Of a stretch of DNA of 64,000 bases, positions 1 through 14,800 are shown piece after piece (position 1 is the first letter of the stretch; every line of letters begins with the position of its first letter). Source of the stretch: Prinia subflava. Lineage: Eukaryota > Chordata > Aves > Passeriformes > Cisticolidae. Position numbers and translations under genes: made by a program. The stretch lies in assembly GCF_021018805.1 (NCBI RefSeq), contig NC_086256.1, positions 11,598,032 through 11,662,031 of the forward strand, read 5' to 3'. Below the pieces are notes generated by a model. That model saw only the letters and a list, made by a program, of their open reading frames with translations, did not search any database and had not been told where the DNA came from.

Positions 1-1167
1 TATTTAAGACCTGTTCTTCCACAAGCCTTGGTTTTGACACAAGTTAAAGTGTAATCTCTCTAAGAGGTTAACACAAACCAATTTCTGCTGTAGAAATTTT
101 TTAAAAATGCTTTGAGTTATGACAGACACTAAAAGGCTGAAGAATTTCTCGAGATCAAATAAATGTCTGCCCAGACAGACGGTGACTGCTGCAGGATGAG
201 CTTCTGAGTAGTCTTCAAGGTCAGACCCTCAAACTCCATTTCAAGAACTAGTCAGAAAATTCCATGTATTGATATTTATTGGTAGGCTCATCTATCTGAA
301 TATGTGATGATCTAAATAAATAGAGCTTGATAAATACAATAAGGAAAATCACAAACCCACTGTCAAGGATGTCACTGTAGCAGAATTTCCCCCATGCCAC
401 AGACACCTGGCCATGAAAAGAAACCCATCAGAGCCTAGAAAAAACTTGGGAGAATTGGTATCAGAATAAGGCAAAAGACAGAATAAATGAAAAAGAAGGC
501 TAAAATCATAAGAAATTAATTATTTGTCATTTTAAAGGAGCTTTTCTTTCCTGATTTAATTACTTTTTTAAATTTAATTACTTTTTTTTTAATTACTAAG
601 TCATAGCACTTGGAGGAAAAGAAGAAAGCTCTCTTTTCTCTAAGTAGGGGATTTTCAAAATTACTTATTCTTTCCTAAGAGTTTTGCTCAACTACTTGAA
701 GACATTGTACATGTCACAAAAATTTGTTTCAGATAGTTCAGAAGTTGCTGAAAGTTTTTCACTTGCAAATTTAAAAAGATAATTATGCTAATCACCAAAA
801 AGAAGTGACAGTAAAGTAATCCCATTTCTGGTCTCTATGCTGACATTTTTTTCAGTCATCCAATGGCTGAAGAAGTTATGTGCATTACTAGTTTTACCTT
901 CTACTTTGGAACTTCATTCTGAGAACAAGTCCATTTTATTCTAGTTTCTGTTTCTGACAGGCTATTAAAAATATCCAAAATGGTTTACAAAATTAAAGCC
1001 AAAATTTAAATGATTCCTACCTAAAGCAATGGATTACACACATTAAAACAGAAAGGTTTCTATCAGGAAGGCTTGAAGTGAGAAGTCAAAGTACATGCTG
1101 ATGTTCAGCCAAGTAGTAAGCAGCGTCTGATTGCCAACTTTTTCTTTTTCTTTTTGTTTTTTTTTAG
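1..1167 (+). other. AK5 intron (partial)
   Basis: AT-rich intronic sequence ends in a long pyrimidine tract and acceptor at 1141-1167. No exon, repeat or RNA gene is recognisable in it. Confidence 0.75.
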
Positions 1168-1258
1168 TTTGACGCAGACAGAGATGAAGAAGAGGTGTTC
1201 TCTGACATAAGTTCAGCAGTTGACAATAAACTATTTGCAAACAAAGAGACTGCAGCAG
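1168..1258 (+). CDS. AK5: AK5 exon: end of kinase domain 1
   Basis: The exon is 91 bp, with acceptor tttttag at 1161-1167 and donor gtgagt at 1259. It encodes [20 protein letters not shown] and continues [10 protein letters not shown], then one base of a split Gly codon. This matches the last helix of the first adenylate kinase domain (the aDRDEdEVf-DIs motif that ends UMP/AMP kinases). It is the most upstream AK5 exon I can find in the window. Confidence 0.95.
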
Positions 1259-4200
1259 GTGAGTTAATGTAAGATTTAAAGAACCAAATTTATTGTACTG
1301 CTTTTGACATTGGGATGCCTTTTTCATATTCTTCAAGTTTGGATGTAGGTACTGTAGCAGAGTCTTGGCCAACCTGAAACATTTGCACAATCCGGGACAA
1401 AAAAAATCTCTTTATATTTGGAAATTTCACATAGTCTATCCAACAACTTGTTCATCTACAAGTTAACCTTAAAATACTATGGAAAGTCTACTAAGCTATA
1501 CTATTAACACAAAAATCATGTAAGTTTTCAGTTCTAGTTGTCAGCTGTTTCAGTTCCAGTGATACCTTGGTGTTCACCAGAAAATCAGTCCTGTGAGATT
1601 AATGATCATACTTCCTCCCTAATAATTTGTACTAATTCTGAAATGCAGTGTGAAAACAAGTCAAGTGTTTGGGGATTTTATTTGTCTATTTATTATTGTG
1701 CTTACTGAGGCTTGAATATCTTCAAAGTAAAGCCTTTGAGAGACAAAGGACTGCAAAATAATTGAAGCTAAAAAAATCAAGGCACTGAAAATCCAAAACA
1801 TCTGTCAGAAATATTTTTCTTGAGGGCAGCAGAGAAATGTTCCTTGGTAACTTTACAACTTTTTCCTTTTACAGTGGCATCCAACTGGGTGTTACCCATA
1901 CATCTGGGTGTTTTCCAAATCAACTACTAGCATTATATAGGTAGATGATTTCATAAATGTCTTCTGAACTAGCACACGAAAAGAAATTTTTGATAGTGTT
2001 TTAAATGAGATAAAGATGAAGTACCAAGATGAGGAGGGGGAGGGCAGTGAAGGCAAGGGCAATTGGGGAGAAGGTTGAGAATTTTAAGAAGTGCATCAGC
2101 TAAAAAGCCCACAGGATTCTAGTGGTCACTTTTGAGATAAGATGCACACAAGAATAAAGGTGATTCTCTTTCTCTGTTAAGTGGCACACTTAACTTTATT
2201 TTGTGCTTAGCCTTATTCATTGTGGCAAGACGTTGATCCCAAACCTAAAATGTCATTCCCATTGTACAACATTGTGTTGATAATTGCCTCTGGATTCCCT
2301 AATTGATTTAAATTCTGGACAGGAAGAAGAGGAAAGAAGTGTCATAAAGGTGCAAGCTCTGACAAACAGCTTGAGGAGAGCTAAAGAATTTGCACAAATT
2401 GGTTGTGATTCTGGATGAGTTCCAGTCAGTTCCTCAAAAGTCTGATCTATTTAATAAATCTCTCACCAAAATAATTGGATAGCCATGAGCAGATGCCATG
2501 CCACAATCATCCAATTAGTGTCTACTCTGAGCACTGATATTAATGAGATTTGAAGTAGGATTTCTATGAGATCAGGTGTTAAATTTCTAGAAGGTGCAAT
2601 TCCAGCAGGTCTTGATCTCACTTTTTGTCTTCTAATCTTATTAGTGATATTGCAATATACTGTAGTTCCTTGTAGCTAACATAAACGTAGTATTTCTAAT
2701 ATTTTCATGCTGCCACATCAATCTAATTCATGTTATACCTGTGAAATCCAGTTGTAATCAACTTTGTAATAATATGTACTGAAAGAAAACAACAGAAATG
2801 TTTATAGATGAAAATACAATTTTCTCATTGTTGCCTTCTATAACACATTAAGACTGTTGCCAAGAGCAACAACCTGTCATGAAACACAACAGCGTAAGGT
2901 TACAATAAAATTTGTATTAGAAGCATCTTACTGAGAGGAAAATTAAAATGTAATCATTCTCATGCTCATCAGTGCTTCAAGCAATTATTTCTATAATATT
3001 CCACTTGAAGTTTATCTTCTAAGCATTTGTCTTGCCCAAATGCTTATATGCAGCACGTAATAATTGAGTTATTAGATGGTGCTTCAGAGCATGTTCCATA
3101 ACATAAAAAGACATTTTTATTTTATTGAGTTTAAACATGTTATTAAGAGAAGCAGTATGTTTCACAGGATAGGCTTAGATTGCTTTTATGACAGTCAGTG
3201 TTGAACTGTATGAATACTATCACTGCTAAAATATGAGTATGGGCATATTTGAGCCAATGAACCATATTGAACAGAATTGCTAGCAGGATTCAAAATAAGT
3301 AATGCATTTAAGCAAGGACTGGAAATTCATTAGCTGATTTGCTGAACACAAATGGTCCAAGGAGCAGACTTAATTAATTTGCATGATGGGTCATAGCTAC
3401 CTTGTGATGGGAAGTGAAGTCAACTGCAGATAAATTTAGACAGATCAGTACAGTTTATTTTCATTATATAAATGAATTTAGTGAACTGTGATAAGGCAAT
3501 GCTTGACATTTACATTCATGACAACTTAAGGATGAACACATTTTCAGAGAAAGTGCCATGAACCCAGGCTTAAAACACTGAAATGTTTTATAGGATCAGA
3601 AACTTTACAGCCAGTATCCCCTGGGCTTTGGGGTGCATCTCTGGTAGGAGTTACACACCTGCCTGTAACAGCCACACTTGCTCAGCTTTCCATGATCAAT
3701 CTTGTGCAATTCAGGTTAGGAGCGACAAACATTATGTAAAATACGACATAAAATATAAAATACAGCCTCATGGTGAAGGAAGTGGCTGAGCACAGCCATG
3801 CACCCCTCTGGTGCAGGTGTGTCACTGTCCCGGACTGCCAGACGTGGCAGGGGTAGCACATGTTGGACACCCTTGTACAACTGCGGGCACCTTAGTTAAC
3901 CTCATCCCTCTGTGCTGTGTCATTGGATCCTCTTGGATTTCTCACAAGACAAATTTTTATGAAAGACACCTTCAGTGTCACCATACAAAACATGGCAAAA
4001 AAGGGAATGCCTTCTAGCTCTCTGCTTTTGTTGTATTTCAACCTGTTCCTCCCCAGAGACCTGATTATTCACTTAACAGCGAATTAATAAAAACTTTCAG
4101 CTGCTTTATTTTTTAATTGTGTAGTACTGCACCTAATAAAATTCCTCTTTTTTTCTCTAAGGAAAACACAGGTCACATGAAAGTGACCAGGTCCCCATTG

Positions 4201-7200
4201 CCTTAACTTTATTCATGCAATCAAGAAGAGTGTTTTAAATCAGGTGCTTGCAAGTTATTTCTCCATGGCAATAGACCTTTCATGGGCTTTCCTAAATTAC
4301 ATTTTAACTTTAGTTTCCCATTTTGCAATTGATAAAGTTACTCAGATCACTTCCTAAAAGTTCATATAAGCACAGGAAGGCTTCAAGTGAACCAAGAGTT
4401 TATTTGAGCCAAGAGGTTATTTGGTGGAATGGGACACTCTTTTGAAAGAATTAAGAGAAATCAGACTGTAAGTCTTTCCTCCTAACAGACAAGTATGAAT
4501 TGTTTTTATAACGTAGTTCTCATAGTACCACATTAGCTAAAAAAAAAAAAAAAAAGAAAAAAAAAAAAAAAAGAAGACAACTTTCTCAGAAAAGGCATTT
4601 AAAACTTGTTTATGATCAACCGCTTTGTTGTCAGACATGAGATGTGCAGCCTGTAGTCCCCTTGAAAGTAGCAGGGCATGTTTGCTTCCAAACACTTGAA
4701 CCAGTCCTCCTCTTTTCCTTAACACAACATTGTGCATTTCACCTTTGATGGATAAACATTGCCACAGGCTCTATATAAAATGTTGCTGATTTAAACTTGC
4801 GTTTAAAAAACCTGAGCTGAGTTTTGAATGATCCACTTTTTGAGGCTCTCCTTTTGGCATTAGCCTTGTCTGGAGATGTGGCTCCAGCAGGATTCCCGAC
4901 TCCAGTACCTTGCCAGGTCTCCCTGGTGTGCCTCTGCTGCAGTGCCTACAGGCGATCCTTAATGAGCTCGTTCTTCTCCCCTGCAAGACCTGCCTTAGGA
5001 AGATTTAGTCCAACCTGAGCAAAATGTGCTCCCTCCAACAACAAACTGAGCTGGAGCATAGAAAACTGCTCATGCTGCACCAGGGATATCACAAGTGCTC
5101 TGACATGTTCCTTAATTACTTTATCTTGTCTTAGGAGCTGCCATTTGCTTCCAATAATTTCTGATGAGTTTGTCTTTAAGCAATTTGAGAAGGGTAAAGA
5201 AGTCTGAGCATTGTTCAGAGATAGATGGTTATGGGGTTTGTTAGTTTTCATTAAACCATGAAAGAAAAGATTGATTTTCAATTTTTCTTGAATATATCCT
5301 AGGAAGAAGCTATGCTTTTCCAAGGACACTGGCATTCTAGTTCAGGGAAAAAAGGCTTTAAGATGCTTGACCATATTAAAATTGTATAACCATTATGGCT
5401 TTTATCACTTAAGATACATTATGCATGAGTATTCATTTTCAGCCTGACCTTTACATTTAAGTTTGCAGCACCATATTTCATACTAATGTTACTAGCTAAG
5501 AATACGTACTGCTCTTGGTAGTTAAGTGACAGTTAATCAAGTGCCTTTAATAAAGTGCCAGCAAGTGCCTTTAGAAGTGATTGATGTGTCAGAGTAGGCC
5601 AGTGCCAGTGACAACTGAGGCTTAGCTAAATTATATTATCAACAATGACATGGTGTTAAGAGTGAGATGTCATCTGTGCAAGATAAATCAAAAAATTAAG
5701 ATTCTCTCAGCAGCTGGAAATCTATTTCCTCGTATATATCTTTTAGAGAAAGGTATTTTCAAAACACCAAAAAGTGTACATGCCAGAGAACATGCTGGGT
5801 GTGTTACATGTGACACTGCGGTACCAGGAATAGAATTCCTTTCTGTAATTTTTTATAGCAATCTGAAAAACTATACATGAGCACTGGGGGTGGGGGCAGG
5901 GGAGTGAGGAACCAAAACAAAAGCACCATCAGATGGTAGATCCAGGTCTTTTCTCTGGTATGTCTTATGTAGTCCAGAAAATTAAATTGAAGATTATTTT
6001 GGCAGTAATTGTGATAAGGACTGCAAACTAAGACACCCTGGAATCATCATTTGTACCAAGCAGTTACAGTTTTTGGTCATCATGACATCCAGCTCCTCTC
6101 CTCTCTCCTCTCTATCAGGGATATTTACTTCACCAGCTACACAGACTATTACTATGTAAACTTCAAAAGCAAACAAACCCAGATAATATATAAATGCATC
6201 TGGCACAAACTGAACTGCAAAATCTGTTATTGATAGCGCTTGTTAGAGCAAGCCACCCATACAAACAACTCTAATGGAGAGAAAACAACTCCAGGTCAGC
6301 AATGGGCTTGAAACTGTACCCTCAGTGCCAGTGCTTGCAGGAACATCATACACGCAGAGACACATGTAATCCAGGAAAGAGGGGGTTATTTTCTTCATTA
6401 GCGATCTTGTTTCACAGAGGACATGAGGAGACAAAACAAAACACAGCTTACACTTCCCCTGGTGTTGCCTGTTGCTTCGCACATTAAGTGAGTGGTTGGA
6501 CTCATCTGTGGCCAGCTGGCTATAATCTTTAGGTTTCTGTGTATCATTACAATGTTTTTATTATTCTCTTTTTACTTATTCTGTGAAAATCACTTCTATA
6601 GTCTCATGCCTATTGACATTTTGATGTGTTTAGAACATGTGCAGAATTTGGTTTAGGGCTGCACCATCTGGAGGACCCAGGAGACCATTTCCTTCTTTAA
6701 GGCCCAGGATTGAGATGATCTGAACGGGGTGACAGTGTCAGAACATGATGGCTGTGTTATACCCTTCCTGTGTTTATATAGAAACATTACTGGTGGTTTA
6801 TCCTCCCATTGTGGTTTAGCAATGACTCCCCCTCACATGACCTCTTGAAATATCAAGCTCCGTTTCTGTTGTCCTGCACCTTCAGCAGTTCAGCTCAAGC
6901 TAAACTGTAAAGCTCAGCCAGGTCAAGGCTTCTCAACAATTGAATTTTATCATCCCAACTGCAAAAGACTGCATTCCTCCTGGTCCTGCCACAGGAGGAT
7001 GACAAGGAGAAGGGGCAGGGCCACACACTCTCCTTGGGAAGGCGTAGAGTAGGATGGAAATGGAGATGATTGCTGCTGGAAGCGTGCTGCTTTGGTCCCC
7101 TATCAGCACCACTCAGAGATCCTTATCTGCTAATCAGAAATTAGTATTTCCTTTCTCTTTCTTAAACTGGTTTGTATTTTCCCTTGAGTGTGGCAATTTT

Positions 7201-10200
7201 ACAATTGCAAGTCATTGCGCGTAGAACACCCTGCCCAATAAATATGCAATCTATCTAAAACAATTTGCCATTTAGCACAGTCCTTCCTTATTAAGATTTG
7301 CAGCAGCTTTTAGAGATGCTTTGAAGGCTTTGTTAATGAAATACCATTCACCTGGGCACTCTAGCAAACCTGAATGGTTCCTTGGATCACAGTTTTTGCT
7401 CAGATACAGACAATTGGAAATATTATAGTGTTCCACCACATAAAGTGAAAATTTTCAATCCATTTCTAAATTCTAATTTTTTTTCCTATTTTAGGGCGAA
7501 ATGAACTTGATTGCAGTCTGATTATGGATTCTGGAGATGCCATTTATACGGACTTTGACTTTGAAGACCAGGTAATTTTCTGTATATGGCTTCTCTCTAG
7601 ACAGTTTTCTAGTTTATGTACATGCAGTCCTATAAAATTTGTCTGAATGAGGTGATGGAACTTTAAGGGTAGGGCAAATGGATTCTTAAGTGCAACATAA
7701 GTAAATTCATGATACACAGATCTTGCTTTCTGGTTAGGAAAAAATAATATTACTGTAGTATTAAGAGCCTGTATCTTCCATTACTGTGCATTGCTGAATT
7801 TCCTCCATAAATTTAAAAATGTTGGCAAATAGAATTGCTAAAATCCACTGTAAGTCTGCTGTATATTTAAGAAGTAAAACTTTTCAAATGAGCAGTATGA
7901 AATTATAAAAGGTGTGAAATATATCTACAGCTGAATCAGACATTGTCCCTATGAAAAAATGTTTTTGAGAATAAAAAACAACAAAGTCTTACAGTATATT
8001 GAAACCAGCCTTTCTACTGATCCTGTTCAATCCATGTCTAAAAATTAAATTTTGATAAGAATTTTCCTTGTATATAGGAAGAATGACAGAGAGAGGGGAA
8101 AAAAAGGTTGTATATATCTTTCCCCTATAATTTTCACATCAGCACTGGTAAGGTCACGTCTGGACTAATGTTCAGTTCTGGATTTAGTAATACATCACAT
8201 GGAGATACTTAAAAGAGTCCAGCAAAGGACCCCTAAGGTAATTAAGGGACTGGGCCATCCCTCTTACAAGGAAAGACTGAGGGACCTGAGTGTTCAGTCT
8301 GGAAAAGAGAAGGATCAGGGGTATCTCATCAAAGTGTACAGAAATCTGAAGGGAGGATGCAGAGAAAATGGACCCAGGCATTTTCTGGTGCCCAGTGACT
8401 GGACAAGAGGCAACAGGCACAAACTGAAACATGGGAGGTTCCTGTGGTTTGGATGCTGCACTAAGGATAAGGGTTATGTGCTTGTTACTGTGCTGTGGAT
8501 AAGCATTAAAAGAAAGACTTAGAATGTTTAAAAAAATGGAATTTAAAGCCATCTGTCTATCACATCACCATACTTAAGGGTGGTGGTTTTCTATGTTTTG
8601 CTTCCTGTCTTCCACTTTTGCATGACTCTGCTTGTATTTTCTTCATGAATACCACAAACATCTCTCTTGATTTGTAAGCAGCTTGGCACAGAATGTTAAT
8701 TTGTGTTCCTGTTGTCATTCAACAAAATGCAGTTGCAAATGTTCTCACCTCTTTTCTCATTACTTGCAAAAGAAATCTTTTCTTGTGACATTTTAAAGCT
8801 AGTGACAAAATGAGGACCAACAAAACCGAATTTTCATTATGACTGGATCATTCATTGGTTTTCTTTCACAGTATTCAATGCAACACTTTATCCTCACCTG
8901 CAGCATATGTTCTAGCTCCATTCATTTACTTTAATTTTTAGACCCCTTTACTGTTCTTTTTGGCTCAGTTATTTCAGCTTGGCTGTTTTCCAAGGAGGCA
9001 GCTTGTCTCTGTCTTCACATCCCCTTTTAAATCTCATTCTTTCAGAAGCCCTTCTTAAAACATTCTCTGCCCAGGAAAGTTCTAAATTTCCCATTATCTT
9101 TGTCTGTACTGTAATTTATTATTTAGGGTGTAGGCCTATAAGGCAGAATCTATATTTATATTATGTTTGGCTATTTTGATGTTAAATTTTGCATTTTACT
9201 GACATTTAAAATAGATTGTTTCAGAAGAGTACATAAAATAAAGAAATTATACTCTTGGTTCATAATGTTTACATAATAATCACCAGTTTCATAGTTACAA
9301 AATAAAATTAACAGAAATATGAAAATTATACTGATATAGTAATAATTTTGCACTATGTAGTTCATTGATGATACATTACACAGTCCATAAAAGCACTGCA
9401 GTTTTGAATGCATGTGATTCCTACATGAGACTGAACAAGAAGACTTTGATGGGACCTTATTGTCTTAGTCAATGACAAATATTCCTGCTGCCACATGCTT
9501 TTCTCATTATTTTGCTTAAACTAACACATCACCATTCTGGCAAGAGTGCAATACTGTTAACAAACAAAGGAGGAGAGATGAAGCTAAAACAGTGCTAAAA
9601 CCCTATCAGTCAAAGATAGCTATACAAACATGAAGTGGCTGACACCAACTCACTTCAACTGCAAGTTGGTATCTTGATACTTTTTGGAACATTTAAAAAA
9701 ATATAAATATTTATATTACTAATAAATAAATAGATACACAGTTTATATGAGATACCTTGTACAAATATAAAGAAAATATAAAGGAGAAACTAATTCCAAC
9801 CTATTTGAAATTGTGGAAGCAAGTATTTTTTACAGAAGCAAAAAGCGGAGTGGAGATTACCACGAAGTCATAATACCACCTAGCTGCCTGGTCTGAAAAA
9901 TAAAATGAGAAATGACTCTCAGGAAGGCAAGATCAATAACTAAATTCAAGAGTGAGGAACTGCTCACATTCAAAATTTGAGCTCATTTTGACTGTGGCAA
10001 TGATTTAATACTCCAGTGATTTACCACATGCTGTTTACGAATTGTGTGAAGCATCAACAACCTTTACTCAGAGAATCTCAAGTGGAAAAAGAATGTGTGT
10101 CTGGATACAAATGTGTCATGCAGTGATGTTATTGCATAGGAAATCTGTCATGAGGATGTGGGGGATAAGAAGGCTGGTTTCCAAGCAACCTTACACAGAT

Positions 10201-11754
10201 GAGCTGCTAAAAATGGCAGAATTTGAGGTGAACAACTTGGTAGTCACTGAACAAGAGGAGTTGGGGGTCACACAGAAGACGAAGCCACAGCTGGCAATGG
10301 GTGTCTTGGTGCAGCTGAAATGGACTTACACAGATACTTTTGCATTTTCTCATTCTCGGAATGAGCCAGGAAAATCTCCAGTGTGGAAAGCCAAGCCAAA
10401 AAATCATCTGAGTTCTTCAGATGTACATTACTTTTTCCAGAATAATGTCTCTTACTGGTAGGCAGAGCAAGGAGATCGAGTGGTCTGGTTCCAACTACTG
10501 ATGCAGAGGAGAGCCAAGTGCTTTCAGAAACACCTGATACCTCTTGTTGAAACAGTGCAAAGCAATACTAGTGCAAATTAAGATCTGGCTTTTCTGGAAG
10601 AGCATGCAGGGGAAATTGAATTCAAAACAACCCAGAGAAAGCTTGAACTTTGAATTGTATATTTTATAAACGATCGTTCAATTAAATTCATGTAACTAAA
10701 TTAGAAGTAAGCTGATTGTTTTCTACTGGCTATGCATGAATACTTCAAGAACTAGAACACTTGTAATCACTAAGTCCCTACAGCACTGAAAGGCAAAAGA
10801 GAAATAACTTCTTGAAAAAAAAAGAAAGAAACAAAACCATCAAAACATAAAAACCCAGTCTTTTTTTCCAAATCATTGTTAACTATTTTTCTGGTTTTGT
10901 CTCAGATCTGTGAGATCCTGGAATAATATAAGTTTTCAGAATTACTTAGAAACACATTCTTCTGAAAAAAATAGAAACAAATAAATAAATAAATGAAGCA
11001 GATAGTACCTCTCATTGAGAATGCCTTGTGGAAGAACCAGCCAAGGGTTCATGTCTTAGCAATCTCTGTAGCCTTTTCTGGAATAATGATTACACTACTC
11101 AGGACTTAATCAGATAACATTGGATAACGTGATTAGTTTCAGATTTTTTAACCCATATTAAGACTTCAGGAATATATTTTTGACTGCTACAGCTTTAAAT
11201 AGTATTTTCAATTTGCAGAACTTGCTGTCATGACCAATGTCTGATTTAATAAGGATTGTTCTTTGCTGCTGGAATGCTCTCAAGTGTGATAAAGGTTTTT
11301 AATGCTCACTGTGTTCATTTATCCTACATATACCATCAAAAATATATTTAGCCTCTTCTAATATTTGGAACAGGAGGTCACAGATTTCATGAAATCATTT
11401 GGGTTGGAAGGGACATTAAAGACCATTTAGTTCCAACTTCCCTGCCAGGGCAGGAACACCTTCCACTAGACCAGGTTGCTCAGAGACTGATTCACCTGGC
11501 CTTGAATGCTTCCAGAGATGAGACATCCACAATTTCTCTGGACAACCTGTTCCAGTGCTTCATCACCCTCACATCTACAAAACATGGAAACATGTTTTTG
11601 TGCCTTTGAGGGAGTTACCAGATCATAATTGAGAGATTTCCATGCCCTTGCAGTGTCATACTGCATTTACTGATGCAATTAGATATATGCAAAGAGATTG
11701 CCTTTTTCTTTTTTGCCCTCCTCCCAAAGTATCAAAGACCTAGTGGAGGTAGAT

Positions 11755-11805
<51 letters not shown>

Positions 11806-14800
11806 TCTGTTCAGCAATGACAAGCAATCAACTCAATTTAAAAAAATTGAATAACCCAATCTTTGCTGCAAGTTCAGAATGTTTTATAATTAGAAATGTG
11901 ACAGCTCACTTGAAAAATTCACAAGTGAAACTAAAATCAAGTGGAGGAAAAAAGCCCTGAAAGACACTTAGTCATTCTAACAAGAGGAAACAGGCTCTTG
12001 ATTAAAGGTTTTTGCCTTGTAGTTAAAATTCATTTTACAGCTTGGTGTAGTCTCCTGTCCAAAGCACAGAGGAATCCAGGCTTTAGGAGAGCAGCAGGAA
12101 AGCTTTTAGTGAACTGATGCAAAACAGACTCCATTGCTACCAAGACTATAACAATATTTCCAGCCTGACTGATTAGCATAGCTTGAAACTTAAATATTCA
12201 AGAGACATAACTGAGTCTTTTCAATGCAGAGGCAGAACACAAATATTAATAAAACTGATGGGCAAAAGCAAAGTTGAAAGCCTCATTTAACTAAAGCTCT
12301 GTGGATTAAACCAAAGACCATTTTCCTCCATTTACTGTGTTTCCTATCAGTTGTCACTTTGTTTCAACTGAAGAGTCAGTCCAAGTAATTTATTTAACCC
12401 TTCAGACACAATGCTTTGGGGTTAGCATTACAATACTACAGAGAGCAAACTGCGCATCTCCATTAGCAGGAGAAATTTTCATTTAGACTTCTAAAGGTAC
12501 CTTTCAAAATTAGGTAAACGTTAATTAAATTCTTCAAGGAGTCAAGTGTTAATGTCATATATTAATCAGGTGCTTTCTTTTTACTTGAGAACATAAGGAA
12601 CTTCTGGTCTAACAGCAGTTTTATTCATATATGCTGTGCAGCATTAAACATTACAGGTCTCAGTAAAATGACCAAAAGTATCCAGAAGCCACTTGGGCTT
12701 TTAATGCTGAACATTTCTGCAGTGTCCATTTCTCTTTTGCTGATAGACAACAGTATCAATTTGAATTACAGATTCTGGTTATACAGGGAAACTCATTAAA
12801 ACAGGAATATGAGATAGAAAAGAAAATGAGAGGATACTCAGAGAATGGTTGTGAAACCGTTCTCTCAGTACTTGTTTTTGTTAAAGGTGGAGTCCAATCT
12901 GGTTTAAGGATATCTGCATAAAAGGCAAAATGAATAAGCATCCAAAGACATGAAAGACCTGGAAAAGCAGGCCTAACTACAGAGAAAAGATGTTTAATAG
13001 AAATGTACTGAAGTCAGTGAACAATCTGTTCAGTTCACGTTGCCATGGAAACTATCCTATTAAACGCTTAAAAAAAAAACAGTTCTAGAAACAAAGTACT
13101 ACAGTTTGCCTTACAAAATGTTTCCTGAATAAGCTCAAACCATGTGTATTTTGGTGCTTTGAAATAATTTTGTAAACGCAAAGATTTTTTTTCTCTTTCA
13201 AAATCACCATTGTACACTGTAATAAAGGCATGTGTAAGAAAGTCTCCTGCTTTATTTTCCCCCATGCAAACCTTGGCAAAATAGGCAAAAAATAACCTAA
13301 GAGTCAATCTACCCTTTTTTTCTTTGAAATGCCAGAAGCAGTTGTTTGCTTCTTCTTTCACAGACGTTATTTGAACTTACTTTCTGGTGATACATATACA
13401 GGGGAGACTAAACTACCAAGGTTAGCTGAAGTCTTTGTATTCCAATTCTTTGCTAATTTTGAACTCAGAATTGCTTCCTGTAGCTCTGGTGGGCAGTACG
13501 GGGCATAAGGATTCAGTTAAAATGATGGAGAGCCCAAGTGAGTTACTGGAGATTTAAACAGCAGTGACAACATTATTCTTCAAGAGATGATCCATTTGTG
13601 CCTCACTGAATAATTTTGCAGTAAATTATGAAGTCTTTCTCTGTGGCTTGTGGAAGTGTCTGCAGTAAAAGCATTGCAATCTACAGCAGCTCACCATTAT
13701 TTCTGTAGACAGTAACAGTAGGATACTGCACCTTCTTTCCTCACACCAGCTTGCCCCTCCACTGGCAGACTGTCTTATGCCTTCATTAACAAAATATAAC
13801 TTCCCTGCTAAATTTATGAGTTCTACCTTTACAGCCCAGAGAACCTGCATAATTCTTGGGGAATATCAGGTGTCCCACACAGTTCATGCAAATAGGATTC
13901 ACAGCAGAACTTTTCCTATTCTACCAAAATTGATAAAGAAATGTAAAGGTGTATTTTAAACCCACTCTGTCTCCTAGATTTAGAGGCCTTACTCAGGGCT
14001 GTGGATTGGTTCTGTTCACATAGCCCAGCATCGTTAAAGACAACTACCAAAAACCTTTCTTGCAAACATTTGTAGTAATAATTCCTATATTTTGAAACAC
14101 TGCAGAAGGAAGTGCATTTTTATTTCTTTTATGTTTCTTAATCACTGTTAAAGTACATCCTATATATTTTTACATAAAAATATAAAACTCCAGTATTTGC
14201 AAAGATGTTGTTATTCTCTATGGGATACAAAACTGCTCTTAAAATCACTTATTGTATTGTATTGAAGCAGAAGAGTGGCTTCTCTGAGTGCACTGGAAAG
14301 TAGAAAAAAAATCCCCTATGTATTTTCAGAAGGCCATATGTTTCCTATTTGGCTTTTTTTAGTCCTTATGTATCCCAGGATTGTGCAGTCAATGTTAGTC
14401 ATTTTAGGCTTAAATATCAGTCATAAAGAGTGAAAAGTAGCCTAGTTTTAGAACTACTTCACAGCAGTGCACTCCAAATCACTGGACTGCTTCTTCAGAC
14501 AGTTCAATTCCTTCTTAACACAGAAGCTCTTTATAAATACTGAAGTTGAAAATTATAAAACTGCCTAATAACAGATAAATAGATGTTTTATTAAACCTTG
14601 AATATGCTTGTCAAATGTTAAGCAGAGAAGGTTTTGAAAGGGAAAATTTGAGTACAACTGTCAATTTTTATCTGAATAGCAGCAAATCACAGAATCTGAG
14701 GTCACATGCTGGGTTTGGGTTTTTTTTTTTTGCAACAGTCTATTCTTATCCTTCTCCATGCCAAGATTTTTTCATTTTGAAAACTGAGTTGAGACAGGCC

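Noticed and set aside
5886..5902. G-rich string as a possible G-quadruplex
   Set aside because: Only three separate G runs are clear, so a stable quadruplex is not well supported.
8199..8522. A 107-codon plus-strand open frame
   Set aside because: It is the decayed reverse transcriptase tail of a CR1 element, not a host gene.
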